The position numbers and the translations under genes are program-made. The notes beneath the pieces are model-generated. The model saw only the letters and a list, made by a program, of their open reading frames with translations. It was not told where the DNA came from and made no database searches. From Candidatus Chloroploca sp. Khr17 (GTDB taxonomy: Bacteria; Chloroflexota; Chloroflexia; Chloroflexales; Chloroflexaceae): a stretch of 64,000 bases of DNA. Position 1 is the first letter of the stretch, and the number at the start of each line of letters is the position of its first letter. Shown piece after piece: positions 15,236 to 24,020 of the stretch. The DNA lies in assembly GCF_004138165.1 (NCBI RefSeq), contig NZ_RYFF01000001.1:186001-250000 (forward strand), in the 5' to 3' direction.

Positions 15236-17456
15236 CACTCACCTTCACACTCAGTCGGCGGGCATCGTAGCTCGTTGGGTTGACCTGGAGCGGAATAAAG
15301 GTCGGGGCCGCGAGTCGGAGCTCAAGCTCCTGCGCCCCAAGCAGTTCGGCGGGCACGGCCAGGCGATAGATACGCCATGCCCCGGCCTCGACCGGGATCG
15401 TCACCTCGGTGGTGCCAAGTTGCACGCGCAATGGCGTAACACCTTCGATGCCTCCAGCCATGCGCAGCCGTACGACATCACCCTCTTGCAACGGCTCAGG
15501 CAGCGGCAGGATAAGGCGTCCTTCGGCCTCAAGCCAGCGATAGGTCTGGGGCGGGCCTGTGTCGGTCGAAGGCAGGGTTTCGCCAAACGAAAAGCCCTCG
15601 AGATAGCCGATGTCGAGCCCGTTCCCCAGGCGCAGACTGCGCAAGGGGGCCGGTTCCAGCCATGTCAGCCCGAGTTTTTGCACATCTTCACCGGCACGTA
15701 CTTCGGCATCCGTAAAGAGCTCCGCCGCCAGTTCCAGGTCGCCCCGCGCCCGCGCTAGCGCCGCACGGACAACGTCGCCGCGATGGGTGTGGCGCTCACT
15801 CAGCACGTCCCACCCTTGCTCGTAGTCGCCGAGCGCAAGATAGAGCCGTGCTAGCTCAAGCCGTCCATCGACAAAATTCGGGTCAGTTGCGATCATCTGC
15901 TCGTAGGCCGCAATCGCTGCTGTATAATCGCCGTCTGCCTGAGCACGCACCGCGACCGCCCGATGGCGTTCACGCTCGATCCCACGACTGATAATCTGCG
16001 GATAGTCGCGATAGCTCACCACGAGCACGAGAAAGCTCAGGCAGAGCAGGGCGCCCGCGCCAAACCAGGGGCTACGCAGGTAGGCGCGCGCTTCGGCACG
16101 GGCCGCCGGAGCATCACGCCCGAGCCGTGCGAGCCACAGGGTGAGCGTACCCAGGGCCGCTGCGCCATACAGCGCCATAAAGAGCCAGACCGGCAACAGG
16201 TAGCGCGGTTCAACGTGGATCAGCATGACGGTCAGACAGGAATAGGCGGCCCACCCCAGGGCGATCAAGCGAAAACCGCCTTCGTGCGGGCGACTCGTGA
16301 CGGCAAAGAGGCTCGCCGCACAAAACGTCAACCAGATGAGGTCGCCGACCAGTCCAAGCACCGCCATTTCACGGACAGGACGCGAGAAGAAGCTGACCTT
16401 GACAAAAAAATCTTCAACAAACTGCGCCTTCCAGATATGGGTGAAATGGGGCCAGGCATTGCGCACCAGGCGCAGCGGATCATCGCGCAAGATCGCCCTG
16501 ATCTCGGCGCTGGCAAAAGGCTGCCGTTCGCCCTGCTCCATACCGGCCAGGACGCTCTTGCCGCCATCAATGCGTTCGTCTTGCAACGAGAGCCACAGAT
16601 TGATCGGCCCGGTCGTATCAATCATGATCATCTGCCCATAGGTCAGATAGTTGCGCACCGTCCAGGGGATGATCAGGCTCGCAAAGGGAATCAGCAGCGC
16701 CAGGGCGGTCACCGCCAACCGACTTGCCCAGAGACGCAGTGGACCTCCCTTGCCCCGCCAGCTTTCGACGGCAAGAAAGAGCAGGCTAAAGACAACACTG
16801 TAGAGCGCCGGTGAACGGGTCAGCGCACAATAGCCGAGTACCAATCCCGCGCCAACCAGCCAGAACCAGGCTCGCCGCGCACCTGCATGGTGAGCGTCGC
16901 GCCAGCGTACCAGCATCCAGCAGTGCATCGTCAGGGTAAAGAAAAAGAGCGGCTCGCTCTGGATCAGTGAGGGGAGTTCGACCAGCGGCCACCAGATCGT
17001 CAGGATGCCGGCAAAGATGAGCCCGGCTGGGCGGTGAAAAAGGCGGCGCGCCAGATCGTAGCCCAGGGGAATCAAGAGCAACGAGAAGCCAACGTGAACC
17101 ACGCGAATCAGTTGCGTCGTCAGGGCCAGATCGCCCATCCAGAGCGACAGCTTCATAACGGCCGCAAAAAAGAAAATATGCCCCGGCGGGCGGATCAGCC
17201 ATGAATTATCCAGGTACTCGCCGGTTGTCGCGAGGCGCAAGGCCCGCTGGTAATAGTCGCCGTCGTCTGAGGCCGAAAAGCGAGGATCGAGCGGGCTGAG
17301 ATTGATAAACCAGATCCGCAAGGCCAACCCGATCAAGACCATCACGATCAAGGCGATCGTCACCGGTTCAATGCGAGGGAGCGTCAGACCACGCGCACGC
17401 GCTTGCTGGGTAGACCGGGGGTTCTCTGATGAAACTGTTGTCGACGAACGCTGCAT
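15219..17456 (-). CDS. Membrane glycosyltransferase (GT39/ArnT-like) with TPR segment and C-terminal beta domain
   Basis: 745 residues. ATG 17456 has GGAG upstream; a 28-codon upstream extension lacks a site. The first loop after helix 1 carries acidic residues (SASDDGDYYQRAL) where GT-C enzymes hold their catalytic aspartates, and the WLIRPPGHIFFFA stretch resembles PMT/ArnT members. About ten helices reach to about 465, with another near 485. Residues about 510-585 contain TPR-like units (YTAAIAAYEQMIATDPN, ARLYLALGDYEQGWD). The last 150 residues are beta-rich. GT-C enzymes use polyprenyl-phosphate sugars outside the membrane; the next gene likely makes such a donor. The TPR/beta tail is unusual and may bind the acceptor. 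Confidence 0.8.
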   Translation of the reverse strand: MQRSSTTVSSENPRSTQQARARGLTLPRIEPVTIALIVMVLIGLALRIWFINLSPLDPRFSASDDGDYYQRALRLATTGEYLDNSWLIRPPGHIFFFAAVMKLSLWMGDLALTTQLIRVVHVGFSLLLIPLGYDLARRLFHRPAGLIFAGILTIWWPLVELPSLIQSEPLFFFTLTMHCWMLVRWRDAHHAGARRAWFWLVGAGLVLGYCALTRSPALYSVVFSLLFLAVESWRGKGGPLRLWASRLAVTALALLIPFASLIIPWTVRNYLTYGQMIMIDTTGPINLWLSLQDERIDGGKSVLAGMEQGERQPFASAEIRAILRDDPLRLVRNAWPHFTHIWKAQFVEDFFVKVSFFSRPVREMAVLGLVGDLIWLTFCAASLFAVTSRPHEGGFRLIALGWAAYSCLTVMLIHVEPRYLLPVWLFMALYGAAALGTLTLWLARLGRDAPAARAEARAYLRSPWFGAGALLCLSFLVLVVSYRDYPQIISRGIERERHRAVAVRAQADGDYTAAIAAYEQMIATDPNFVDGRLELARLYLALGDYEQGWDVLSERHTHRGDVVRAALARARGDLELAAELFTDAEVRAGEDVQKLGLTWLEPAPLRSLRLGNGLDIGYLEGFSFGETLPSTDTGPPQTYRWLEAEGRLILPLPEPLQEGDVVRLRMAGGIEGVTPLRVQLGTTEVTIPVEAGAWRIYRLAVPAELLGAQELELRLAAPTFIPLQVNPTSYDARRLSVKVSDAGLE

Positions 17457-17573
17457 ATCTCTCCGCTCGACCAGACCTGTGAGGTCTAGCCTGTGTCGCG
17501 CATACCGAATGATGTACTGAAAGACCAAAAAGGGTAACAAAATATCAGAAAACTTATTTCACAGACTAATACG

Positions 17574-17597
17574 TAGTCTGTAACGTAAGCTTTCTGG
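17574..17597. repeat. Second copy of the palindrome-end motif seen at 534-670
   Basis: GTCTGTAACGTAAGCTTTCTGG matches the outer end of the long palindrome (GTCTGTAACGTACGTTTTCTGG on the minus strand at 652-673), with about three differences. It lies between the stop of one membrane glycosyltransferase gene and the start of the next. Only one arm is present here. Confidence 0.5.
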
Positions 17598-17621
17598 CAT
17601 AACCATTCGCCCTGGGAGCCA

Positions 17622-20033
17622 TCATAACCGATAGAGACGATAGCGCTCGGTCTGTGCCATCAGGGCGGCTTCCGGGTTGTCTAAGGGCGGGCGACCCTGC
17701 GCGACATCCCAGAGCAAATAGGTTGCACCGGCGGCACGCGCCGCGTCAAGTTCTGCGGCAGTAATACCTGTCTGGCTTGCTTCTGTTGACGGCCATTCTA
17801 TCACCTGATGCGCGATCGCCGAATACTTGGTCAACGGCAAACGCGCTGGCACATTGCCCGCCAGCAGCGCATCGGTAGGGACGTGAGCCTGCACCATCTG
17901 GATCGCCGCGATCTCATCGGCAGGCTGAAGATCCAGCACATAACGCACGCCAGCCCCATACCCTCCCCATAGTACCATACTCAGGAACAGCGCTGCACCA
18001 ACAAGCAGACGCCCACTACCAACCACACGCCCGAACAACCATCCGGCGGCGACGGCATAGAGTGCGGTAAGCGGTAGAAAGAAGCGTGGCAAGAGAAAAC
18101 CCGTGCTGACCGTGACGACGTAGAGCGCAATCAGCGTCAGGAGCCCACCAACTTTTTCCCCACCCTGAGGCGCATCAGGTGAGGCCGACCCACCAGTGAT
18201 CCGGTTCCACACAGGGGCAAACAACTGCCAGAGGGTCCCCGCGACCAGGGCGAGCCAAACGAGCAGGCCGCTGAGCGCAAGCCAATTGGCGGGAAAGCCG
18301 AGCAGGCGCAACTGGATTGCACGACCAAACTCGCTCGTATCCTCGGCCCCACTGCCGAGATAGCCGACGATATTGTTGGCCCAGTTGCCAAAAAAGCGTG
18401 GTGGATCGCGCAGAATCAACTCGGCCAGCCCAATCTCATTCGGCGCTTCGTCCCAACGGCCCCAATCAATATTGCCATAGACGGCCAACCAGACATTCTT
18501 GGCCTGCTGATTGTAGAGCGGTTGGCCGGTCTGGATGGTGTTGATGATGATCTGAGGACTGATAGTAACGAGGAACGCGACGAGAAAAACGAGCAACCCA
18601 CGGACGCGCCGAATTTGTTGGGGGTTGGTTAGGGCAACAATAGTCAGTAGCAGCAACCCCCACGGCAAGAGGATCAGCCCCGGATGGCGCATGAGAAAGG
18701 CGAGACCGCCCGCAATCCCCGCCAGCACAAGCAGCAACGTGGCCTGACGCGGTGAGCGCGACTCCTGCAGACCGGCGATCAGCGCCGCGACACAGAGCAC
18801 GAAGCACGCGGCAAAAGGCATATCCGTACCCACATAGAGCCCATACTGCGCCACGGTGCCGCTGAGGGCGAGCATCATCAGGGCGACCAGGGCCGCCCCT
18901 GGCGCAAGCATACTTCGTGCAAGCCAGTAGGCACTCATCAACAGGATTGCCCCACTGACGGCGCTGATCAGGCGACCGGCAAGAAACGCATTGTCGAGCG
19001 TCAACGGCCTCACCAGCCAGAGCAGGAGCGGATAGCCCAGGTTGTAAAAACCATCGGCACGAAAAACCTGCTCAAGCGTCTCACGGGTCGCAAACGAACG
19101 AAAATCGTTTTCGACGCCGGGCCGCGAGAGCGTAACATGCTGTTGCGCAGCCAGCAGGGTTGCGCCTGCCCAGATAGCGATCATCAGCGCAGGGGCAGCG
19201 ACCTTGAGCAGCCACGGCCAGCGCTCGACGAGCGTCGCGCCATCGCGGATCACCAACACCGCACCGAGCGCACCAATGATCACCAGCGGCAACTCGCGCA
19301 GAGCAAAGGGATAGAAAGGTGGTTGAAGACGGGTGAAGAAGAGCCAGAGCAGCCCGTAGCCAATGATGCCAACAGCGATAAGGCGGAAGCGGTGGTGCCA
19401 CCAGCGCCCTGCGGTCGGCTGCGTCGTGGCAGAGCAGGGCCGCACCAATAAAACGAGCAGCGCCCCAACGATCGCACCGTAGAACATTTGCGCTGGATAG
19501 GGCGTAATTGGGGGCGGGCCAACCTCGTAGTGGGCCGTATCAACCAGCACCCCAACCTCGCGCCCATCGGGCAGGCGCGTCACGGGCGCACGCAACTCGA
19601 CAAAAAAATCGGTTGCCTTGAGCAACCCGCCACTAACCGGAAGGGTCACCTCTTGCCAGGAAGCGTCGGCGAGGCGTTGCACTGGTTCACCGCCACCATT
19701 GAGCCAGAGTTCCAGCGGAACGTCGCGCCCCGGTGGGCCACGAAAGCGGATGGTCACCGTCGCTGGCAAACCAGCCTGAGGAAAGCGCAGTGCCGACGAG
19801 GCACGAGACCAGCGGGCCGCGCCACTGCTACCCTCAAGGTATGCTGGCGCATCAGGGGTATCGTTCACCCGTTGCGCCTCGTGGAAACCCTGGACATAGG
19901 CAGCATCAAAGCCACCCACATCAACCAGATGGCGAGCGGGAAACTGGCTCAACCCAGCGATCAGCACCGCACCAGCAAGCGCCGCGAGCAACACTGAACG
20001 CGCAACACAAAGCGACATCTCAGGGATTCGCAT
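17622..20033 (-). CDS. Large membrane glycosyltransferase (GT-C, ArnT/PMT-like) with N-terminal beta-sandwich
   Basis: 803 residues from ATG 20033; another ATG at 20018 is possible and neither has a strong ribosome site, in line with coupling to the overlapping upstream gene (14-bp overlap). A signal anchor (about 13-33) is followed by a 150-residue beta-rich extracytoplasmic domain, then about 12 helices. The loop containing LSRPGVENDFRSFATRETLEQVFRAD holds acidic residues, and GFYNLGYPLLLW matches the second GT-C segment. The C-terminal soluble part is about 100 residues. It likely transfers a sugar from a polyprenyl phosphate to a surface acceptor. It shares domain logic with the 15219-17456 product but is not a close duplicate. 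Confidence 0.75.
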   Translation of the reverse strand: MRIPEMSLCVARSVLLAALAGAVLIAGLSQFPARHLVDVGGFDAAYVQGFHEAQRVNDTPDAPAYLEGSSGAARWSRASSALRFPQAGLPATVTIRFRGPPGRDVPLELWLNGGGEPVQRLADASWQEVTLPVSGGLLKATDFFVELRAPVTRLPDGREVGVLVDTAHYEVGPPPITPYPAQMFYGAIVGALLVLLVRPCSATTQPTAGRWWHHRFRLIAVGIIGYGLLWLFFTRLQPPFYPFALRELPLVIIGALGAVLVIRDGATLVERWPWLLKVAAPALMIAIWAGATLLAAQQHVTLSRPGVENDFRSFATRETLEQVFRADGFYNLGYPLLLWLVRPLTLDNAFLAGRLISAVSGAILLMSAYWLARSMLAPGAALVALMMLALSGTVAQYGLYVGTDMPFAACFVLCVAALIAGLQESRSPRQATLLLVLAGIAGGLAFLMRHPGLILLPWGLLLLTIVALTNPQQIRRVRGLLVFLVAFLVTISPQIIINTIQTGQPLYNQQAKNVWLAVYGNIDWGRWDEAPNEIGLAELILRDPPRFFGNWANNIVGYLGSGAEDTSEFGRAIQLRLLGFPANWLALSGLLVWLALVAGTLWQLFAPVWNRITGGSASPDAPQGGEKVGGLLTLIALYVVTVSTGFLLPRFFLPLTALYAVAAGWLFGRVVGSGRLLVGAALFLSMVLWGGYGAGVRYVLDLQPADEIAAIQMVQAHVPTDALLAGNVPARLPLTKYSAIAHQVIEWPSTEASQTGITAAELDAARAAGATYLLWDVAQGRPPLDNPEAALMAQTERYRLYRL

Positions 20034-21171
20034 CAGGTATTGGCGCTGGTAGATCCACCTCGCGCACTTCCAGTTCACCTGTGGGCGCAGAAACAAGCGC
20101 CTGGCTAATCCAGCCCGTGCCATCCAGACTATTGATGGTCGAGCCCGACACACCATCGTCAGCGAGGCGGATCAAAAACCACTGACTATTGGCGGTGCGG
20201 GCAAGAAAAACGATCTCATCGCCAGTACTGACACGACCGATAGGCTGATTATCGGTATTCGGCACCGGACGCACATTTGCTTCTTGCAGCACCGTACCGG
20301 TCAGTTCCGTGGCAAGATCAGGGAGAGTCGTAGGGCCAAGCACCGGCTCAACTGTCGGCTGGGCAAGCGTCGTAGGCTGAGGCAGCACAAGCCCGCTGCC
20401 CCCAGCCGTGCTCTCGTCAGTTGTCGTGGTCGGCATAGGTGTGGGCAACGTAAACAGGGGCAACTCGGTTTCGCCAGGAATAAACCGCCCGAAGCGCTCC
20501 AACTCGGCGCGCAGCGAGGTCACAACACTGAAACTAAGAATCAGCGCAACAATCATCAGGCCGGCGACAACCGCCGTCTTAATCAATTCAAGGCCCTGGC
20601 CCCAGACACTGCGGCGTCCCAGTTCATCGAGCACACTCTGGGCTGTTTCGGCGACCGACTCACCCCAGGTAGTACGCCCCTGATCGGTACGCGCCACCCG
20701 ACGCAACGCGATCATCGCCCGCATATCACTGACCTGCCCAAGCGCCTGCACAATGCTCCACCGCACATTGCTATTGGGATGCTGGAGAGCCTGGATCAGC
20801 GGGCCGGTGGTACGACCATCGCCAAGACGACCGGCGGCCTCGGCGGCGCGATAGACGGTCAGCCAGGACTTATTAGGGCCAAGGGCATCACAGATGGCGG
20901 GAACCGCAGCGGGCCCGAGGGCGACCAGATCATTGACAGCACTAGCGTGGCGCGGATGGCTCGTATCGCCGAGCGCCACAATGAGATCGGCAAGTTCTTC
21001 ACGAGGCATGGTGGAGCGACCATCGTGCGCGGCACGTGGCTTGGCGCTGGTCGGCGCTGGTGAGCGGCGAGTCGTGCGCTCAGGGGGTTCCTTTGCAGCG
21101 GAAGCTTTTGGGGTTCGGTCAGGATCGCGCTGCACAGGCTTCTCTGTCGGCTCTTCACGCTCACTAGTCAT
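20020..21171 (-). CDS. HEAT-repeat membrane protein with C-terminal SH3-type domain
   Basis: 383 residues. Order: charged, Pro-rich N terminus (1-50), HEAT repeats (about 55-185; PLIQALQHPNSNVRWSIVQAL is a textbook unit), one transmembrane helix (about 197-220), a Thr/Pro-rich linker (about 235-285), and a bacterial SH3 domain (about 287-360; ANVRPVPNTDNQPIGRVSTGD, WFLIR, GWISQALV). The topology would put HEAT repeats inside and SH3 outside, suggesting a wall-sensing or scaffold protein. Its ATG overlaps the coaBC stop as ATGA. The pairing with coaBC has no obvious functional logic. Confidence 0.82.
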   Translation of the reverse strand: MTSEREEPTEKPVQRDPDRTPKASAAKEPPERTTRRSPAPTSAKPRAAHDGRSTMPREELADLIVALGDTSHPRHASAVNDLVALGPAAVPAICDALGPNKSWLTVYRAAEAAGRLGDGRTTGPLIQALQHPNSNVRWSIVQALGQVSDMRAMIALRRVARTDQGRTTWGESVAETAQSVLDELGRRSVWGQGLELIKTAVVAGLMIVALILSFSVVTSLRAELERFGRFIPGETELPLFTLPTPMPTTTTDESTAGGSGLVLPQPTTLAQPTVEPVLGPTTLPDLATELTGTVLQEANVRPVPNTDNQPIGRVSTGDEIVFLARTANSQWFLIRLADDGVSGSTINSLDGTGWISQALVSAPTGELEVREVDLPAPIPDANP

Positions 21172-22388
21172 AGTGAAGTTTTATCCTTTACCCAACATTC
21201 ATAACGAGGAACGATAGCCGCGAGCAACTCGGCTGCGGCCTCATGTTTGGGACGACGCTCAAGCGCGACCATGCCGTGATGATCAATCAACGTCAAAGCG
21301 ATCGTCTCCTGGCCAATGCTCGTCACCGCATCATTGGCAACAATGAGATCAAGGCGTTTGCGTTCAAGCTTGCTCTGGGCATTGCTCAAGAGGTCATCAG
21401 TCTCGGCGGCAAACCCAACCTTAAAGACGTGGTGTTGCTCGGCGAGACCAGCAAGCAGGTCAGGGTTGGTGACGAGATCAAGGTGCATCCCGGCTGTAGC
21501 GGGTTGCTTTTTGAGTTTATGCTCAGCTGCGACGGCGGGACGGAAATCAGCAACGGCAGCATTCATGATCAGGATATCAGCCTGGCCGATGGCCTCGTCG
21601 AGCGCGGCTTGCATTTCAAGAGCCGTTTCAACCTGGACAGTCGTGAGCGCGGCAGGGGCTGGCAGCGCCGTCGGGCCACTGATGAGCGTCACGGTTGCCC
21701 CGAGATCGCGTGCATGCATCGCGAGGGCATAGCCCATCTGTCCCGAAGCGCGATTCGCCAGGTAGCGTACCGGATCAATTGGCTCACGCGTGCCTCCAGC
21801 CGTAACAACCACGTGTCGGCCACGGAGGGGGCCAGTCTGTTGACCAAGGGTAGCACGAATGATGCCTTCGAGGGCATGCGGCTCAGGCAAACGGCCTTTA
21901 CCGCTAACATGCTCGGCCATTCGCCCGACTTCAGGCTCAATCACATGTACCCCCCGCGCCCGCAGCGTCGCGAGATTCGCTTGGGTAGCTGGGTTGGCAA
22001 GCATCAACGGATTCATCGCGGGCGCAAGCAAAATGGGGGCAGTCGTTGCGAGCACCGTTGTGGTTAACAAATCATCACTCAAGCCAGCCGCAAGACGAGC
22101 AATCGTATGGGCCGTAGCCGGAGCAATCACAACCAGATCGGCCTGAGCACCGAGGGTAATATGGCCGATCACACCATCTTCAGGCAAGGCCCACATATCA
22201 GTCAACACAGGATGGCCGGTCAAGGCCTGAAACGTCACTGTACCAACAAAACGCTGTGCGGCGGGTGTCATGATGACATGGACATGAGCCCCGGCGAGGG
22301 TCAGATCACGGGCGAGTTGCACCACCTTGTAGGCTGCAATACTGCCACAGACCCCCAGGATAATATTTTTGTTTTGCAAGACATCCAT
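21168..22388 (-). CDS. coaBC: Phosphopantothenoylcysteine decarboxylase / phosphopantothenate-cysteine ligase
   Basis: 406 residues, the usual length for the bifunctional enzyme of coenzyme A synthesis. The CoaC half has GSIAAYK near the N terminus (FMN binding), the PAMNPLML motif and the substrate-flap region ending GRLPEP. The CoaB half starts near 185 with VVTAGGTREPIDPVRYLANR and continues with NAAVADFRP and the KLKK signature; VGFAAETDDL lies near the end. Start ATG 22388 has GAGG upstream. A promoter is visible at 22417-22445. It is the first gene of the minus-strand block reaching into the glycan genes. Confidence 0.96.
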   Translation of the reverse strand: MDVLQNKNIILGVCGSIAAYKVVQLARDLTLAGAHVHVIMTPAAQRFVGTVTFQALTGHPVLTDMWALPEDGVIGHITLGAQADLVVIAPATAHTIARLAAGLSDDLLTTTVLATTAPILLAPAMNPLMLANPATQANLATLRARGVHVIEPEVGRMAEHVSGKGRLPEPHALEGIIRATLGQQTGPLRGRHVVVTAGGTREPIDPVRYLANRASGQMGYALAMHARDLGATVTLISGPTALPAPAALTTVQVETALEMQAALDEAIGQADILIMNAAVADFRPAVAAEHKLKKQPATAGMHLDLVTNPDLLAGLAEQHHVFKVGFAAETDDLLSNAQSKLERKRLDLIVANDAVTSIGQETIALTLIDHHGMVALERRPKHEAAAELLAAIVPRYECWVKDKTSL

Positions 22389-22416
22389 CAAAGCGCCTCA
22401 CATGGCATACCAATGC

Positions 22417-22445
22417 ATTGTATCATCAAGCTGTTGCGACGTAAA
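22417..22445 (-). promoter_or_regulatory. Promoter of coaBC
   Basis: On the minus strand TTTACG (22445-22440), 17-base spacer, TACAAT (22422-22417). The start near 22410 gives a leader of about 22 bases. It is back-to-back with the hpf promoter, 16 bases apart. Confidence 0.6.
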
Positions 22446-22461
22446 GTTTCGGCTTTTCCTC

Positions 22462-22490
22462 TTGAAACAGGGCGCACACCGTAGTACAAT
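22462..22490 (+). promoter_or_regulatory. Promoter of hpf
   Basis: TTGAAA (22462-22467), 17-base spacer, TACAAT (22485-22490). Start near 22497, leaving a leader of about 245 bases before the hpf ATG. Confidence 0.75.
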
Positions 22491-22496
22491 ACTCAT

Positions 22497-22740
22497 TAAC
22501 AGCATCTTTGAACAACATCGGTTTGGTTGTTCACCGTGCTGTCACACCACAATGGTGTGGTGTGTATTTTCAGGAAGTGACAAGCGATGATCGTCAATCG
22601 CAACCACAGCCCATTTTCCATACTCCTCTAATGTGTGATCGAGTCCCTGGGTACCATGGTATGGTACCGGGGGCTTTTCTGTTCGCACCCTGCGAACAGG
22701 CTGGAATTGTTCGCCCCCTTGAGTTAGGATGGAGGCCCCG
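22497..22740 (+). ncRNA. Long structured 5' leader of hpf with terminator-like hairpin
   Basis: Three stem-loops are visible in order: CACACCAC pairing with GTGGTGTG (about 22543-22564); CCCTGGGTACCAT pairing with ATGGTACCGGGGG around the loop GGT (22645-22673), immediately followed by CTTTTCT; and CTGTTCGC pairing with GCGAACAG (22678-22698). The second resembles an intrinsic terminator placed inside the leader, as in attenuators. I recognise no known riboswitch. Alternatively a small RNA ends at this hairpin. Confidence 0.45.
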
Positions 22741-23322
22741 ATGGAACTGACAGTCAAAAGTCGCAGCGGCAAGATCACCGAGCGTCAGCACCGACACATC
22801 GAAGAGAAACTATCCAAGCTGGGACGCTATATGGGCGCGATTACGAGCGCCACGGTTGAAGTTCATACTGAACAACACCGCAATGCCGGCGAAGTCAGTC
22901 GGGTGCAGGTAACACTCGTCGGTGAGCACGGGGTTATCCTGCGGGCCGAAGAAGAGGCGAGTGATCTCTACACCGCCGTAGACAAGGTTCAACAAGTACT
23001 GCAACGTCAGATCAAACGGTATAAAGAGAAGTACTGGAGGCGTGAGCGGACACGTCAACCCAGTGTCTTTCCCTCCGAACTTGAGGCTGACATTCTGGTG
23101 GCTGAACTCGATACCGATCAAGACGATGCTCCGCCGCAACACGAAGTCATTCGCACGAAACAACTCACGCTTCGTCCGATGTTTACGGACGACGCGATTG
23201 AACAAATGGAGCTGCTGGGCCACAATTTCTTTGTCTTCCACGACGCCGATTCGCAGCGACTGAGTGTGCTCTATCGTCGGCGTGATGGCAACTATGGGAT
23301 GATCGTACCTGATCCTGTCTAA
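22741..23322 (+). CDS. hpf: Ribosome hibernation-promoting factor, long form
   Basis: 193 residues from ATG 22741, with GGAGG 5 bases upstream; an ATG at 22729 would add four residues and overlap that site. The N-terminal S30AE/RaiA domain spans about 1-100 (ITERQHRHIEEKLSKLGRY, then AEEEASDLYTAVDKV). A variable linker follows, then the C-terminal dimerisation domain (about 135-190; VIRTKQLTLRPMFTDDAIEQ, NFFVFHDADSQRLSVLYRR). The long form joins two 70S ribosomes into inactive 100S dimers in stationary phase. Its long leader suggests post-transcriptional or attenuation control. Confidence 0.95.
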   Translation: MELTVKSRSGKITERQHRHIEEKLSKLGRYMGAITSATVEVHTEQHRNAGEVSRVQVTLVGEHGVILRAEEEASDLYTAVDKVQQVLQRQIKRYKEKYWRRERTRQPSVFPSELEADILVAELDTDQDDAPPQHEVIRTKQLTLRPMFTDDAIEQMELLGHNFFVFHDADSQRLSVLYRRRDGNYGMIVPDPV

Positions 23323-23331
23323 GCTTCAGGT

Positions 23332-23384
23332 GACTAAAGATGACAAAACGGCCAGCTCTGCTGGCCGTTTTGTCATCTTTAGTC
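23332..23384. terminator. Perfect 25-bp palindrome between convergent genes, tip GCCAGC-TCT-GCTGGC
   Basis: Arms 23332-23356 and 23360-23384 are exactly complementary with the 3-base loop TCT. It lies 10 bases after the hpf stop and ends 4 bases before the stop of the facing gene, so it can end both transcripts. Confidence 0.85.
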
Positions 23385-23387
23385 TAG

Positions 23388-23858
23388 CTACGCGACAGCG
23401 ACAATCAAGGCCATAAAGGCGCAAAAACCAAGGACGAGAATGATCACCTGGGCATAACCAAGCACCAACCCAACCACAGCAAGCCCGTCGCCACCAATGC
23501 GCCCGCCCGATTGACGGATCTCGCTGCGGCCTAGGTGCCCAAAGATGATCGCGGCAATCGAGCCAATCACCGGCAAGATGATCCAACTGATCACCCCCAG
23601 GATGACGCTGATCACGGCTAGCTGACTATTAGGAATGACCGCAGGTGCATAGCCACCAGAAACCTGGGGTTGATATGGTGCAGGTGGCTGTTGTTGATAT
23701 GGGTATGGATCAGGCTGCGTCGGCTGGTATGGCGTTGTTATCGGGGTGACCCGCGAAGGCTGATCCATCTGCTGTTGTTGTTGGCTCAACTGTGCGCCAC
23801 AGTTATAACAAAAGCGCTGGCCCTCGGCACTTTCTGCTCCACACTGTGAACAAATCAT
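23388..23858 (-). CDS. Zinc-ribbon, DUF4190-type membrane protein
   Basis: 156 residues. A zinc ribbon (CSQCGAESAEGQRFCYNCG, cysteines 3, 6, 17 and 20) opens the protein. A Gln/Pro/Tyr-rich linker (about 25-75) follows, then two transmembrane helices of the DUF4190 kind (LAVISVILGVISW and GGDGLAVVGLVLGYAQ) with the GHLGRSEI motif between them. The N terminus would be cytoplasmic. Function is unknown; related proteins are small accessory membrane proteins. Start at ATG 23858 with CTGGAG upstream. Confidence 0.85.
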   Translation of the reverse strand: MICSQCGAESAEGQRFCYNCGAQLSQQQQQMDQPSRVTPITTPYQPTQPDPYPYQQQPPAPYQPQVSGGYAPAVIPNSQLAVISVILGVISWIILPVIGSIAAIIFGHLGRSEIRQSGGRIGGDGLAVVGLVLGYAQVIILVLGFCAFMALIVAVA

Positions 23859-23939
23859 CGCATTCTCCAGGGTGTGCTAGGCAAGGTTTCTAGGGATTAT
23901 ACGCTACGCTGGGGGGAACAGTTGCACAAGAAGTCTGGT

Positions 23940-23952
23940 AGGGCTACGCCCT
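23940..23952 (+). repeat. Mini-hairpin AGGGC-TAC-GCCCT followed by CAAA
   Basis: A 5-bp stem with 3-base loop, 9 bases before the palindrome 23962-24014. The same unit, AGGGC-N3/4-GCCCT followed by TCAA or CAAA, occurs at 34088-34100 (minus) and 45217-45230. Confidence 0.5.
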
Positions 23953-23961
23953 CAAACTGAG

Positions 23962-24014
23962 CTTCGTTCGCTGGAAAAAAGCCAGCCTCGCTGCCTTTTT
24001 TCCAGCGAACGAAG
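23962..24014. terminator. 25-bp palindrome, one mismatch, tip GCCAGC-CTC-GCTGCC
   Basis: Arms 23962-23986 and 23990-24014. It ends 6 bases before the trpC stop codon, and its arms carry a run of six A or T, so on the minus strand it can serve as the trpC terminator. Confidence 0.75.
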
Positions 24015-24020
24015 GTTCCC

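Noticed and set aside
22543-22698. T-box or known riboswitch in the hpf leader
   Set aside because: No T-box bulge, specifier or other class-specific consensus could be found, only unassigned hairpins.
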